Positions 12,639 to 25,800 of a stretch of 64,000 nucleotides of DNA are shown piece after piece; position 1 is the stretch's first letter; the number at the start of each line of letters is the position of its first letter. Source of the DNA: Coriaria nepalensis (Eukaryota > Streptophyta > Magnoliopsida > Cucurbitales > Coriariaceae). The stretch is taken from positions 2,239,501 to 2,303,500 of the forward strand of contig CP114489.1 in the NCBI GenBank assembly GCA_027186245.1, written 5' to 3'. The notes beneath the pieces are model-generated. The model was not told the DNA's origin. It saw nothing but the letters and a program-made list of their open reading frames with translations, and did not search any database. The translations under genes and the position numbers were made by a program.

Positions 12639-15600
12639 ATGAGCTCCGTCGTGCAGGTGCACTTGATCTTCTATTGTTGAGCTGCGATTGCTTTTCCTCC
12701 TTCGCATTAGGTTTTCTTATCATTCGTGGTTTTGCAATTTGTTTTCTTTGTTGATATCAGGGATTCACGAAGTCGCTTGCGCTGACTTTTCTCTCCGAGA
12801 TCGGCGATAAGACCTTTTTCGCAGCTGCTGTAAGTCTCTAATCGCTTCTTCTGATTGTGGTTTGTTTATGTACTGGAATTCTAATTAGGATAGAGGACCT
12901 TTATTGCTTAATTATCTCCTATTGAATGAAGAATCTCTTCTGGTTCCAAATTTTTTTTTCGTTTGTGTTTCTGAGTTGTTTCAGCGAGCATATATGTATG
13001 TAGAGTCTATATTGCGCTTCATATCTTTTTAGATAAAATTAAGAATCTAGACATCCTTTTCCTTAATTGATGTTCCTATCACTGTTTCTGACGCTGCGAT
13101 TCTTGTCAAAGATTATGGCAATGCGCCACCCAAGGAGAATTGTCTTGTCCGGTTGCTTGACAGCTTTGATTGTAAGTATGTTTAGTATATGAGACCCCCG
13201 CGTGCCCCCCCCTCCTCCTCCTCCTCCTCATCCTTATAGAATTAAAGGTTTAACTAACTCAAACTTTTTTTTTCCTTTTTCCCTAGGTAATGACAATGCT
13301 TTCTGTTCTAGTTGGATGGGCTGCTCCAAATTTGGTAAAAAAAACTGTTTTCTGTCTGAAATTGCTTATCCATAATTGGTTTCTTGATTTTTAGATTAGT
13401 TTCCAAGATCTCTGATCTTCTGTGAGTCTGCAGCTGAATTCCTATTAAATATATTCATCCTCTTTTAGGAACCAGTAATTCCACATGTAATGGATCTTCA
13501 ATTATCGCTTACCTATGATTTTTATTTCCCACTTAATATGGCAATGGAATTACAACTAGTCTTCAGATTTTGATAGAATTTAGTCATATGTGGTAGCAAA
13601 GTGACAAATTGTTGCATTACTTGTTTCAATATGGTGATATGTGCAGCATGTTAGAAGCGACATGGTTAGAGGCGAATTGATCTATACACTTTTTTGTCCC
13701 ATGGGATGAAGTTCATACATCTGTTTAGTTGACTTGAATTGAACGAATTGAACGAATTGAACATGTGCCTCTCTGTGGTTGCTTTCTCCATTTGTTCTAG
13801 GCACCTGACCTTATTCTGTAATATCATGTAGATATCACGGAAATGGAGTCATCATGTAACAACTTTGTTGTTCTTTGGGTTTGGCCTATGGTCTCTATGG
13901 GATGGATTTCATGAGGAAGGGTAATATTCTTTGTTTTACAATTATGTTCTTTTCACTCTTGTTTCTTTCTTTTCTTCTTCTTTTTTTCTTCATGAGGAAC
14001 GGTAATATATATGTATTTTTTTTAGATAGTATATCATGAGGAAGTTTTGCTTCCATTTGGGCCTAACTAAATTTTACTGGACAGGGAGTCTGAAGAACTG
14101 GCTGAAGTTGAAGCAAAATTGGTTTGTTTTTTTTTTTCTTACATAATGAGCATCCTTCTATAAAGTTCACTAAACCCATTCTGATTTAATCATTTTCTCT
14201 GTCTAGGCTGATGATTTCAAAGCTAGTAAAAAGACCACCAAAGATGGAAGTAAGGTACAGCTATACTATCAGATAGAAACCACAAAGCGGTTAACCCATT
14301 AGATAACTTTATGAATCCATGTCATTGCAATGGGTAGCTGCATTTGCAAGAACTTGGAGTTTTAACATCTTAAGACTCTGAAATCACTTCAGTTGATTTG
14401 ATATCAAAGGATGAACATTAGGATTTCATGATATTTCATCCTATCCATGCTTTGTCGATGTCTTTCAGTCCATTTGAATAATGACACTTATTTTTTCTAA
14501 TCATCTTGTTTGTTCTGTATTAGAATTACAACAGTTATTATGTGTTTTAACTTGCTAGAAGCCTAGAACACATGTTAAAAAGTTGGGAAAATGTTGAAAC
14601 AGCTGTTAAAAACTTGTAACTGTATATCATGATTGAAAGTTCTATTAGTACATGATGGTTTTTTGAAAATTTAAAAAGTTCCCTTCCTTCAGGCTGATGA
14701 TGAGCTGAAAAAGCAGAGCCGACCCTTTCTGTCACAGTTCTTCTCACCGATCTTTCTAAAGGTTATATTTTTGTTAGATTATCGAATTCAATAAAAGACC
14801 AATAGTAAATTAACTCTTACGCAGGTTAGCTTGTTCTATTTTTCAGGCATTTTCCATTACTTTTTTTGGTGAATGGGGTGATAAGAGTCAGGTACGCTTC
14901 AGTATGGTTAAATGTAAATGTTTCTGTATAACTTTATTTATTGCACATTATATATTACTAAAACCAACTCTTTTCAGCTGGCTACAATTGGTTTGGCTGC
15001 AGACGAGAACCCACTCGGCGTGGTTCTTGGTGGAATTATGTAAGTCAATACCATCAACCTATCCACTTTGTGTGCAAGCTAATTGTTGTGTGTTAAACTA
15101 TCTCCATAGTGAAGCACATCCTTCAGTCTCTATTTTTCCTATTCTTCTCAAGATTTGAAATTCATATTAGATTTCTGATCCGATGCACTATAGGATATGT
15201 GATTTTGAAAATTTTAAACTAGAGAGTAAATTAAGGGTATGAATAAGTGGGAACTTCTTGCACATTTCCCCAAATCTAGATACAGTAAATATCTTTAGGG
15301 GTTGGATAGATTCGTAAACTGGCTCCTAATGCCCTAAAAATTGGCCGTACATCTATTTCTCCTTCACAGATTAATAATACTGTTGTGTTGTATATATTCA
15401 GAGCACAAGCGTTGTGTACTATTGCTGCTGTCATTGGGGGTAGAAGCTTGGCGTCACAAATATCCGAGAAAGTAGTAAGCACCGGAGCTTGACTCGCCAC
15501 TTGTAGATAACCATAACTGTTGTTAGCAATGCTGCCACTGCTTTTTACCATTACATCAAAGATATGATCTTTCTTTTTCCTCTTATTTTTTTTAGGTTGC

Positions 15601-15667
15601 ACTCTCTAGTGGAGTTCTTTTTATTGTTTTTGGAATCCAATCCTATCTTTCAACCGTCGAGTTCTGA
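12639..15667 (+). CDS. GDT1-like protein (UPF0016/TMEM165 family), 12 exons, 229 aa
   Basis: This is a multi-pass membrane protein of the GDT1/UPF0016 cation-proton exchanger family; plant members carry Mn2+/Ca2+ in Golgi, ER or chloroplast membranes. Exons are 12639-12656, 12761-12829, 13112-13171, 13287-13334, 13832-13920, 14085-14121, 14207-14254, 14693-14761, 14847-14891, 14978-15039, 15402-15474 and 15596-15667 (690 nt). Both signature E-x-G-D-[KR]-[TS] motifs are present: SEIGDKTFF near residues 17-26 and GEWGDKSQL near residues 145-155. Each sits in a hydrophobic helix of one of two repeated halves, joined by a charged loop rich in E and K. The short N-terminus (MSSVVQGFTKS) lacks a transit peptide and matches the small GDT1-like 4/5 type (Arabidopsis proteins about 228-230 aa). 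It faces MED25 tail to tail. Confidence 0.95.
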
Positions 15668-16821
15668 TTGCTCATTGCTCATGGTTAGTAATCATCCTGG
15701 CTTTATGAAGATTATGTAATTTTCTAATCGATCCACCTGAGTCTACATTTGCATACGCACACAAGTTAGATATGTCTTAATCCTATCCAAATCTTATTAT
15801 TGACTTTGCTTTATCTTTATTGTTTGCATGCAGGTTGAGAGATCCATAGCTAGGAATTAAAGTGGTTGAAATTTGATTTATCTTTAAAGTGGAGCCTAAA
15901 GGGTGTAACATATTGCTGAATTCTCTTAAATGGAGGGGATAAGTTATTGCTTTTACCCAAAATAATTTTACATGCCACTAGTATAATAAAAGGCTATCTT
16001 AAGTTGGGTCGATTAGGTAGTAGCCCACAGATCAGTAAGATTTCAGTTATCGAACTTTTAGTTGATTTTGATTTGTAATTGTTACCTACAGCATAGGCAA
16101 GTTTTACCTCTTAAATATTTTCGAAATGGATTCTCTATTTGGTTCGAGTTTTAGGCGTTATTTTTACTAATTTGGCAATACGCGTTCTTCTATGTGTTAG
16201 CGTCACTGTATTTTTACCCAAAAGAAAATATAAATGTTTTCACTTTATAAAAATTGAAGAGAGGGATTATAACCATCAGTTTACTTACAAAAACTCTTCT
16301 AACTATAAGCACTTATGCTCGAACGAAAATCTTTGAGGGAACCAAGCTCTAGTTCATGTAAATTACACATGGACAATGACCGACTCAGACGATTGCCCCC
16401 TGTTTTAACAAATTAGGAGCTTAAAATTGAAGATACACACGACCTGAAAAAGGTGGTAGTAATTAGAGAAAGGGGAAGATGTAAGAAGGTTTATATGTAA
16501 GCTACATTAACTTAGGCTGATGACTCGAACAGAAACAGGCCAAGATCCTACGCATTTAAGGCATTAGCCAAAACCGAGGGTTGTTTTTCAACACATTGTT
16601 CAGTAAATCGATCTTTCACAATTTATACCACCCCCACACAACAGGCTGATAATCAATGTCCATGTGTATGCTAAACAGTCTAAACTAGTCTTAAAGACAA
16701 CGACGGCAACAATCCGCATCAATTTATCAAGAATAAGATGACTCAGGTTTCCATAAAATGTGTATAAATAGTTATGGCTGGCTGGCTCTTCAAATAAACC
16801 CTGTATAACATAAACTCCAAA

Positions 16822-19800
16822 CTAACCCATAAATCCGCCATTGGACATGCTATTAGGCCCTTGCGAAGAAACTTGTCCCTGTGGAACCATCTGGGACCGA
16901 CCTGGACCTTGAACATAGCTCTGACCCATTCCCATTTGTTGCTGTTGTTGCTGCTGCTGTTGCTGTTGCTGTAGCTGTTGCGACAGCTGCTGCTGCGACA
17001 GTTGCTGCTGTAACTGAGCTAGTTGTTGTTGGGGAATCTGCGACTGTTGTTGCATCTGAGGCAGCATTTGTTGCTGTTGTTGTAATTGCGGGATTTGTTG
17101 CTGCTGTTGTTGTAATTGCGGGATTTGTTGCTGCTGTTGCTGTTGGTGGAGCTGAGATGAGATTTGTTGCTGTTGCAATTGAGGATGTTGCTGTAACTGC
17201 TGATGTTGTTGCTGACTTGATATCTGTGGCTTAAATACGACCATGTCCTGGATTCAGGAAAGATGTTGCATTAAGTAGATAGGAAATTTCCAATAACATT
17301 GCATTCATCAAGATCAATTTGGTCGAGGATTCAGACTCCAGCAGTGTATAATATTTTAGTTTTTTATGTGCATGGAAGTCTAATTTCTTTCAAACATATA
17401 GGAATCAATTCACCTTACAATCTAGGGTTGAGCAGATTAACCGTATCCGACTGTAACAGACCCTATCCAATGGATCAGATCAGTTACGGTCGGATAAGGG
17501 GCTAAAAAAATGGATCGGCCGAATAACCGATATGATTATTTTACCCTTTTGTCTGCATGTCGGACAAATGTCTGACCATTATCCAACATTTTGTTTGATT
17601 ATATTAAAAGAGAAAAAGAACGGGTGAAAGGAAATGCTTTCATTTGCTTACCAAAAAAAAACCCAGAAGAACTCTAAAAGAGAAAAATATCTTGTATAAG
17701 CGAAAGTTATAAAGTATAAACCATTAAAGCATTAACATTGCATAAATACATATTGTTCGAACTAGAAAAGTTATAAACCATATTTGGGACGATGCAATTC
17801 TTGCTCGGTCCAATTCTATATAATTTGATTTAGCAATCAAGATCTTGCCACGTCAGCAAAAAAAAAAAGGAAAAAAACTAATCTTGCGGTTACAAAATAT
17901 TCAATCTATTTCAAACCCCATATCAGCATTAATGAATTTAAATAGGTTGAATAATTTGCAACAGTAGAATTCAATTTTCTGCAGATATGGCAAGATCCTT
18001 ATAGTAAAGTGTATGGAATTGCACCGCGTATTTAATAGGGTCCTTCTCCTTTACACAATTTTTGGTTTCAAATTGGTCTCTAGATTTTAAATAAATTATA
18101 ACTGTTCATAACTTCCATGTAATTTTCTTTCTTACATAAATTATAACTTAAATATCAAAAAAAAAAAAAAAAAAGGTTAACCACCGTTTGCGCATGTCCA
18201 GACAGACTGGATCGGGCGAAAGTATCTGGCACTTTTCGATAAGACCAATCCAATTGAAAATGTCAGTTAACTGACGGCGTCGGATCGGATAGTCCACTAT
18301 CCGATCCGACGCCCAACCCTATTACAATCTAACCAAGACGGAGTTCAAATAAATAAAGTCTTAATCTAACGTAAAAACTTGAAAATGAATGGCAGCCTGA
18401 AAACCTTGACAATTCAGAAGCAATTGTGCATGAATATCGAGCTACATGAAGCTCAACTCAAATTTGGAAATTTTCAATTCCTAGTGTAGTTCAAGTTACG
18501 ATCAACTCTGTTAGTTATCGAACTCAGTTATACAACCAAGTCGGCCTCTAGTAGCATAGGTGCCTGCTTGTAGTCTCATGAAAAGCTCGAAATTAAGAAA
18601 TATATTTAATTTGGAGCAAAAGGACTTAGTCTTGACTTTAGTCGAGAATTAGAGGAAGGAATCATTAGCTGAAAAAATAACTTAAACATAAAGATCATAC
18701 CAACATTAAGGATTTGATGGGGAACTAAGAATTTCCATTTTAGAATGACAACCAGAAAAATATTGAGGACTTTGGAAGCAATTGCCAATGCCCTTAAGCA
18801 ATGTAACTCTGTATCAAATACTTCAAACAAGACACGGCTTATTTGTGGTTCTACTAAATGCTATTAATTCAAATGGATGTCTCAAGTTCGTTGAAAGTTT
18901 GAGGAGAAAAAACTACCCATACCAGCAACAAATAGTTACTCGAAAGGAATAAAAAGAATCTCTATTTACAAAATATTACGTGAAAATTTTACAGAACTTA
19001 CCCCCGGAAAGAGCATCCCAATCAAGCGGCAGGCTTTGTCAGAAACTGATAGGAGCAACGTCTGGGATGGTAATTGGATGACTGCACACTGAAAAATGAT
19101 CAAGTGATGAATAAAAACATACGGAAATCCTTCACTGAATCATTAGTTTCACCAAATGACAGCATTGTTTAACAAAACATTATAAGCAAAGTTTTAAGAA
19201 CGGATGCAAACCATAGACACAAGTTAACATAAGCGCTCACAACTTACAAGCTTTTTTTCTTGAAGCTGGCCAAGAAAACCATGCTGATTCAATGCCCGGA
19301 AAACTAGAAAGTCCGCCTTTCCAACATATTGCCTACATTAACATTAAGGAAAACAACTTGTATGTTGCAAAAATCGACAGATTTATAACTTGACCCTATT
19401 TACCAGGGTTCAAAAAGGAGGGAAAAAAAGAAGATATTATACTTGTTATTCATGTGGTCTTGAGAGATAAGCCGAACTATTTGCATTGTCTGCGGCCAGT
19501 TTGCTGCAAGCCTGTGAGGGGAGAAGATGTTGCTAAGCAAGATGCAAAAAACATGTATAATAAACAAGGATGTAGAGCGACATGAGAATCCATGCTATAA
19601 ACAATAATGTTCCAGTGTCACTATATTGAATTATTAAACATCCAACCTATATCAGAAACTAAATTGTAACAAAGATAGTGCTAAAGACTTTGGGGATCAA
19701 CCAATATATGTTTGATTATGATTGACGTGATCCACTTTGAAACATACCACCATATACAGTAAAAGTATTTAATTTAAAGTAAAGAAAAAGAACTCTTCGC

Positions 19801-22800
19801 AATGAATGTAGAGGCACATACCAAGTAGACTATAATGTTGGAATTATGTATGATGTCCCATTAATACTAGAGTTAATATACTTTCTAGAATTCTATTATG
19901 AGCAAGTGCCATCACCATATAACCATCCCCATATAGAGCACTCAAAATATGTTTATTGACATGATAATGCAATATCTCTCTCAGAATTTCCAAAGTACTT
20001 TTAATAACGCATCAGACAAATATATAGGCCACCATTCCAAAAAATAATATGTTGCCTCACAAAGAGCCTCCTTCCAAGCATCTTAAACTGGGTCAGATGA
20101 GTTCCAACAGCCATTAGTTATTAAAAAAATGCAGGAATAGCAATAGGTGTACCACTGAAAATCCTCTTGGTCATTGAAATCCTACTTTCATGATTATAAA
20201 ATTGATAAGGACTGTAGCCTAAAAAAGAAAATATTTCTTCTATTGGATGGTGATCACATGAGCCTCAAAGTAGAAGTAACTGCCTAAACTCATTTTACTT
20301 CATGCAAATAACATGAGTAGCTTAAAAAGTTCATATGCGAATAATTTATAGTGGCAAAATGTTATGCATGAGAATAACTTGTAGTGGCAAGACTTTATAG
20401 CAAATAATTTGAGTAATTTAAAAAGTTCATATATATACTCTGGACTTACGTCTCAGAAGCTGTTGCATTCCTGTAACCCTGCCACAGAAAAGAGTGTTTT
20501 AGGTGATGTAAAATTTTTAGACATTAAATGGACAATTACCATTATGGAACATATATAATAGAATGAATGTAAAATAGGATCAACAACTGATTGGTGAATA
20601 CTACAAACTTTTACATCATTACAACAAATGTATCGATTTGCAAAGTGAAAGTCTCATAATCTAAAAAAGCATGTGTACAGTAACAAACTTCTAGGCTGGT
20701 GATAAACACAGGCTGCCCTTGTCTCTGTCCTGATAGATTTCCCTGCATGCATTCCCATTGTCAAGAATATCAGTGACTAGCACTACCGCACATACATAAT
20801 GTTCCTCCAAGAGAGAAAAGATGGCAGGAAACAAATAAATTTAGCAAACATTTCTTATGTAAGTATGGATATTCAGTTAATTTTTCCATCCCTATACCTA
20901 CATGGCTAAGAATATATAGACACCAAACTTACCTCCCAGACCCTCACATATTTAGATTGTACTTGGGGTGGCAAACCACCTGATGTTTGTGGTAATGACA
21001 TGTTAGTTGCTGAACCATTGTTCCCACTTAGTTGGTGCATCCCAGATTGTGCTGGCTGAGTCATTCCTGGAGTGGGAATCATATTGCTATTTCCAGAAGA
21101 AACACCAGATTGACCAAAGCTGCTCATCATGTTCGGGTTCATGGCAATCCCATTTTGTACCATTTGTGCGGTGGATATATTTCCTTGGCTCATCACAGGT
21201 ACTGATTGACCCATACTAACACCTCCTTGTGGAGGAGTTCCCATTGGTTGTGAATGTGAAATTCCAAGACTTGAATTTCCAGGTACATTATTAGGTGTTG
21301 ACGTTAATGACCCAAGAGCAGGATTCTGAGCAACCTGTGTAAGAGTTCCAGAGCCACTCATTGTTGTCATAGTTGATTGCCCAGATGAAAATACGTTCTG
21401 AACAGGTGGCACAGAAGATGCCATTCCACTGGATATCATGTTTGACACATGCATAGCCATAGGGGTTTGGCCCATCGAAGGGAGTCCTATAGAAGATCCA
21501 CCTAGGGCTGCAGAGTTCATTGCCTGCCGTGCCTGAGAAAGATTGTTCAGAATACTCACATTTGCTGGAGCAGGACCCACAGGACGTAGGGGCTGAGACA
21601 CACTGCCGACTACAGGTTTTAAATCTTGCATATTTTCATTACTTGTGAGCATTTCTTGAGAAACAGAAGAAGGTGAAGAAGTCTGCAAGCTTGGGACTCC
21701 CTGAGGAGCTGCACGTGGGACAGATGGCATATGAGGAAAAGCAGGTCCAGAGACCATAGAAGTAACAGTGCTTGGCTCCTGAACAAATATTTGGTTATTC
21801 GTGACTGCTCTTGCTAAAATAATGGTAGCCCTTAATTTCACACAAGTTAGATATATAAAATGAAGGATATATGACTCTTACAACTTTAACAGTGGCAGGA
21901 GGAATACTTGCAACTGGGATTTGCTGCCGGTTCATAGTAGATCCATTTGCTGAGAATCAATCATAAAGAAGGACGAGGAAGAAAAATAAGTTTTCCACAG
22001 AGCAGATTGACTGTTAACCCCTAGAAAAGAGGAGTTACCTAATTGCTTTGGAAAAATACATGGCAAATTATTCACTCAGTACCAAACTGATGGAAAGTGA
22101 GAGATTGGCCAAAGCTTATTAAAATAGCCTTTTGCTCACTATCATTGTCAATATAGTGAGAGAAAAGACCGTGTTCAAGTAAAACAAAAGGAATTTTACA
22201 TTTATAGCCTGCTATGCATATCACCAAATGACGGCATTCTCTTACAACAAAAGCATCTAAAAGCTTACACTCCTCATGTCACTACAAATATTGCATTAAA
22301 ATTGAAGCTCCCAACATTATAAAAAAGTTCATATGCTTAAATCATGACCTAAACTCATCATGAGCCACTTTGGAACATTTCATAACCAATTTGGTTAGGT
22401 CAGGTTTCTCAGCATGATCCTATATTATATTGACGAAGAATCAGCACATAAAGTAGGCTGATTGATAGTCTTATTTCCATCTTACTTACTATTTCAAATG
22501 AGTTTTTAATAGTTTTCCCATCAGTTTACTAGCAATTATCCAATTCCTCTCCTTTCCAAATTAGGAATTCCAGTCCACACTGGAAGGGCCACAAATTCAA
22601 TACCAAACCGTCACTCAATCCCCAACCTTTCATTCATATCAAGCCCTTTAAAACTCCAGATTGATGTTTAAAAATCAAAACTATCATGCATGAGCTCCGC
22701 CATCAGAGTAACATGAGCATGTATCATACAAAGATGTTTATCGAAGGCTTAGATAATTTCCTTCTAGCAACATAGTCAAGCAGGCTATTGAAAGTACAGT

Positions 22801-25800
22801 ATCAAAAGCAAAAGAACTTAACATGTAATGCAATAGCTATCGCAATCTTATATCGTAATGCATCCAGATAACATATACAATAGAAAGGGCAACAGGAATG
22901 AGAGCTTCAATGAACCTGACTGAATAGAGGTGGGAGCGGTTCCAGTAACTGATGTAACAGATGCAATGTCCATTTTCACAGGACTCTGATTTGTAGCCAA
23001 ATTGGTAATTCCAGGACGACTTACAGCAGCACGGGCCTCCACAAAGTTGTCTGAGATCAGAACGAGAAACTGAGGACTTTTAAGATTATCAGTTGGCGGA
23101 TCGGCTGCTCGAGGATTGTGCTTTCCCTTCATTGATTAAGTACATATTAGTAGTGTGTTCCAATATAACTGGTACCATTATACTCCTTAATAAAATAAAG
23201 TTAAACCGACATTTTGCACATTAATAACATTAGAAGTAATATTTTATCTCTCAACCTATTTATCCCCCTTTGCATCATCATTTTTGGAGAGCAATCATAA
23301 ATCAATCATACTTTTTCTATACCAATAGCATTGCTAAATGACGTATGCCATAACCATTTAAAACCCTGGGATCTAAGCAATTGAATTGTAGAAGTTTCCT
23401 GTGACATATACTGCACCTCTGGCTCCCTTGAAATAGCTAATTGGGCTGGAATACAGTTTTTTGAAGACAAAATGTTAACAATAGGAAGTCAACAAAAGGA
23501 ATACATTTACCGCATTGTAGATTGCTCTAAGTTTGGGAAGTTGTTTGGGACAGATGACTGATAGAGATATGGAGCACTGCAATAAAGGAGATCCAGTTAC
23601 CAAATGCTCCAAACCTAATCCACAGGAAAGGGTGTGTAAAGTAAAAGGTAAACTAATATTAAACACGGTAAAAAGAACCTGCGCAAATGATTTAGCAACT
23701 CCTTCAGCATCAGATTGAGGGTTTCCTGTCTGTGATTCGACGTTTTCACTATGCTCTATGTTTTGCACTGGAGGCCGGTAGACTGGTGTGGGCAGGGGAT
23801 ACGGATTACTTGCAGCAATAAGAATGCAATGCCTTTGACCCTCTGTATTCTGTTGATTTTGATTTCCACTTTGTGCATTTGGGAACATCTAAAATATTAA
23901 CAAAAATTAAACAAGTAAAACATTCCCAATAAGATCATGGAAGATTGTGCATGTAAAACAGCTTTCTAACCTTAGGAGACATGGAGGTAATTTTCTAGCA
24001 ACTGTTCTTGTTAGTAAAGTGTAATTTTCTGCTCCAAATTGGTGATAGAAAACAAATTCCATTTTCATTCTACTAAAATACCACTAAATATAACAGACAC
24101 GTGTAAAGAACGATGCATTTACTGAAGCTAAGTGCTTTTTCACTTGATTACATGACCAATGCATCATTTGCAAGGGGTTTGACATTGGACAAGAAGACTA
24201 GAAGTCAGGTGTATTTTTTCCGGATTTTTTTCTAAGTTGTAAAAGAAGTCCAATGGTCCACTCGAGGGCTACTGGTCCAGAACTCTAGCATATAAGATCA
24301 ACATTGGTGAAGCATACTTATATACATCAAACAAGAAAAGGGATAGGAGCAATGCAAGTGAAAGACAGAGATAGAGATCACACCATAAGAGCTTCAGAAA
24401 GACCTTCTGCAATTGCAGCGTCATTGAAACCACCACCAACAAAGGGTATAGCAGAAAGCCATTGCAAGAAATTATCAACATCTCTTGTCCAGCCACTCCG
24501 TTGTACTAGGCAACCTGCAGCAAGGGTACTGAAAATAGTAAGTTCCAAATTGAGCGCACCCATTTGTTTCATGTCCCACCTTAATTATACGAGGCAGAAG
24601 GCCATCAGGAACATAAGATAATTTTTAGGAGTAACAAGGAATAACATAAAATGTTATCGGGGAAAACACATACAGAATGACCTAAAAAGAACATCGCAGG
24701 AGACAAACCAGAATAAGATCCATGAGTATTAAATGTGACCACGCTGAGCTCGACGTTTGAAGTGGAGGTTTTCTGCATTCCAGAAAATAATATAAATATT
24801 TGAGCAGAAAGAACAATATGAAAACCGAACTTTGGTAGAAAACTTCTTAAGTATAGCAGACCATATTATTAAAAATAAGTAAAATTTTCAAATTAATTGA
24901 ATAGGTGGAGGGGAGTAGGCAATGGCTCAAACTGCCTCAATCAATAGTGAAAGACTTAAAAGTACTAAGGTAACTAAACACATGGGCAATGAAGAAATAA
25001 ACTCTAGAAGCAGATAAACAAAAAGCCCGTAGTGGAGTCGGGAAGGAAAATCACATATATCATACATATGTACTTCTTTCCGCAAATGATATGTCACACT
25101 AACAAACAAAGACATACATCTAATTGGTTCGAGTTGACAAATCAATATTTGACCTTCAAAGTAAGTTGCTTGTGTGTAAGGAGAATATTTACAGACTTAA
25201 GAAAAATCTCTACCCCAGAAAATCAACTTATATACTGTTTGAAAGAAGCGTGTTGCATGCATGTTTAGAAAACAAGCAGCAATATATAATCTCATTTTGA
25301 CTGAAAAGAAAAGCAACTACAATGGCAGATTTCAGTTGGGTAATGGATTCACTGTTGTTGTCACAATTGGCTGAACAAAATTTACTGTCAGCATAAGCCT
25401 TTCTATCAGATAACAAGGATAAGACAACTTCACTATTTCCCGATCAGTAGAAAAAAAAAAAATCAGGGTATGAAAGAAATATTAAGGCTTCAAATTGGAA
25501 AATGGAGGCATACCTGCCCAGTCAACTCATTTCCACCAAAATACCTGCATGATCAGCATCTGAAATCAGGATAATCTTTTTTTCTCTCCTATTCAGCAAA
25601 TTTAGTACACACATATGGAATACAAGAAAGTTTTCCTTTTAATCGCCTGTCTACTTCGTTTTACTGAAGAACTCATTTTTATCCATCCCAAACATCAAAC
25701 TAACATATTTTGACTGCTATAGAGAACTGTAAGGTTGCTGTTATAGTTGAAATGCCTATCTCCACGTCCAACCTAGAATACTCAAATTCACTCGGAAAAA

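Noticed and set aside
12464..12754. 96-codon frame before and over the GDT1 start
   Set aside because: It begins at TTG, not ATG, is in another frame, and runs into the first intron; the GDT1 start at 12639 splices in frame to the EIGDKT exon.
16881..17234. Plus-strand Ala/Val-rich 117-codon frame
   Set aside because: It is the antisense shadow of the MED25 glutamine exon; repeat translation makes it open.
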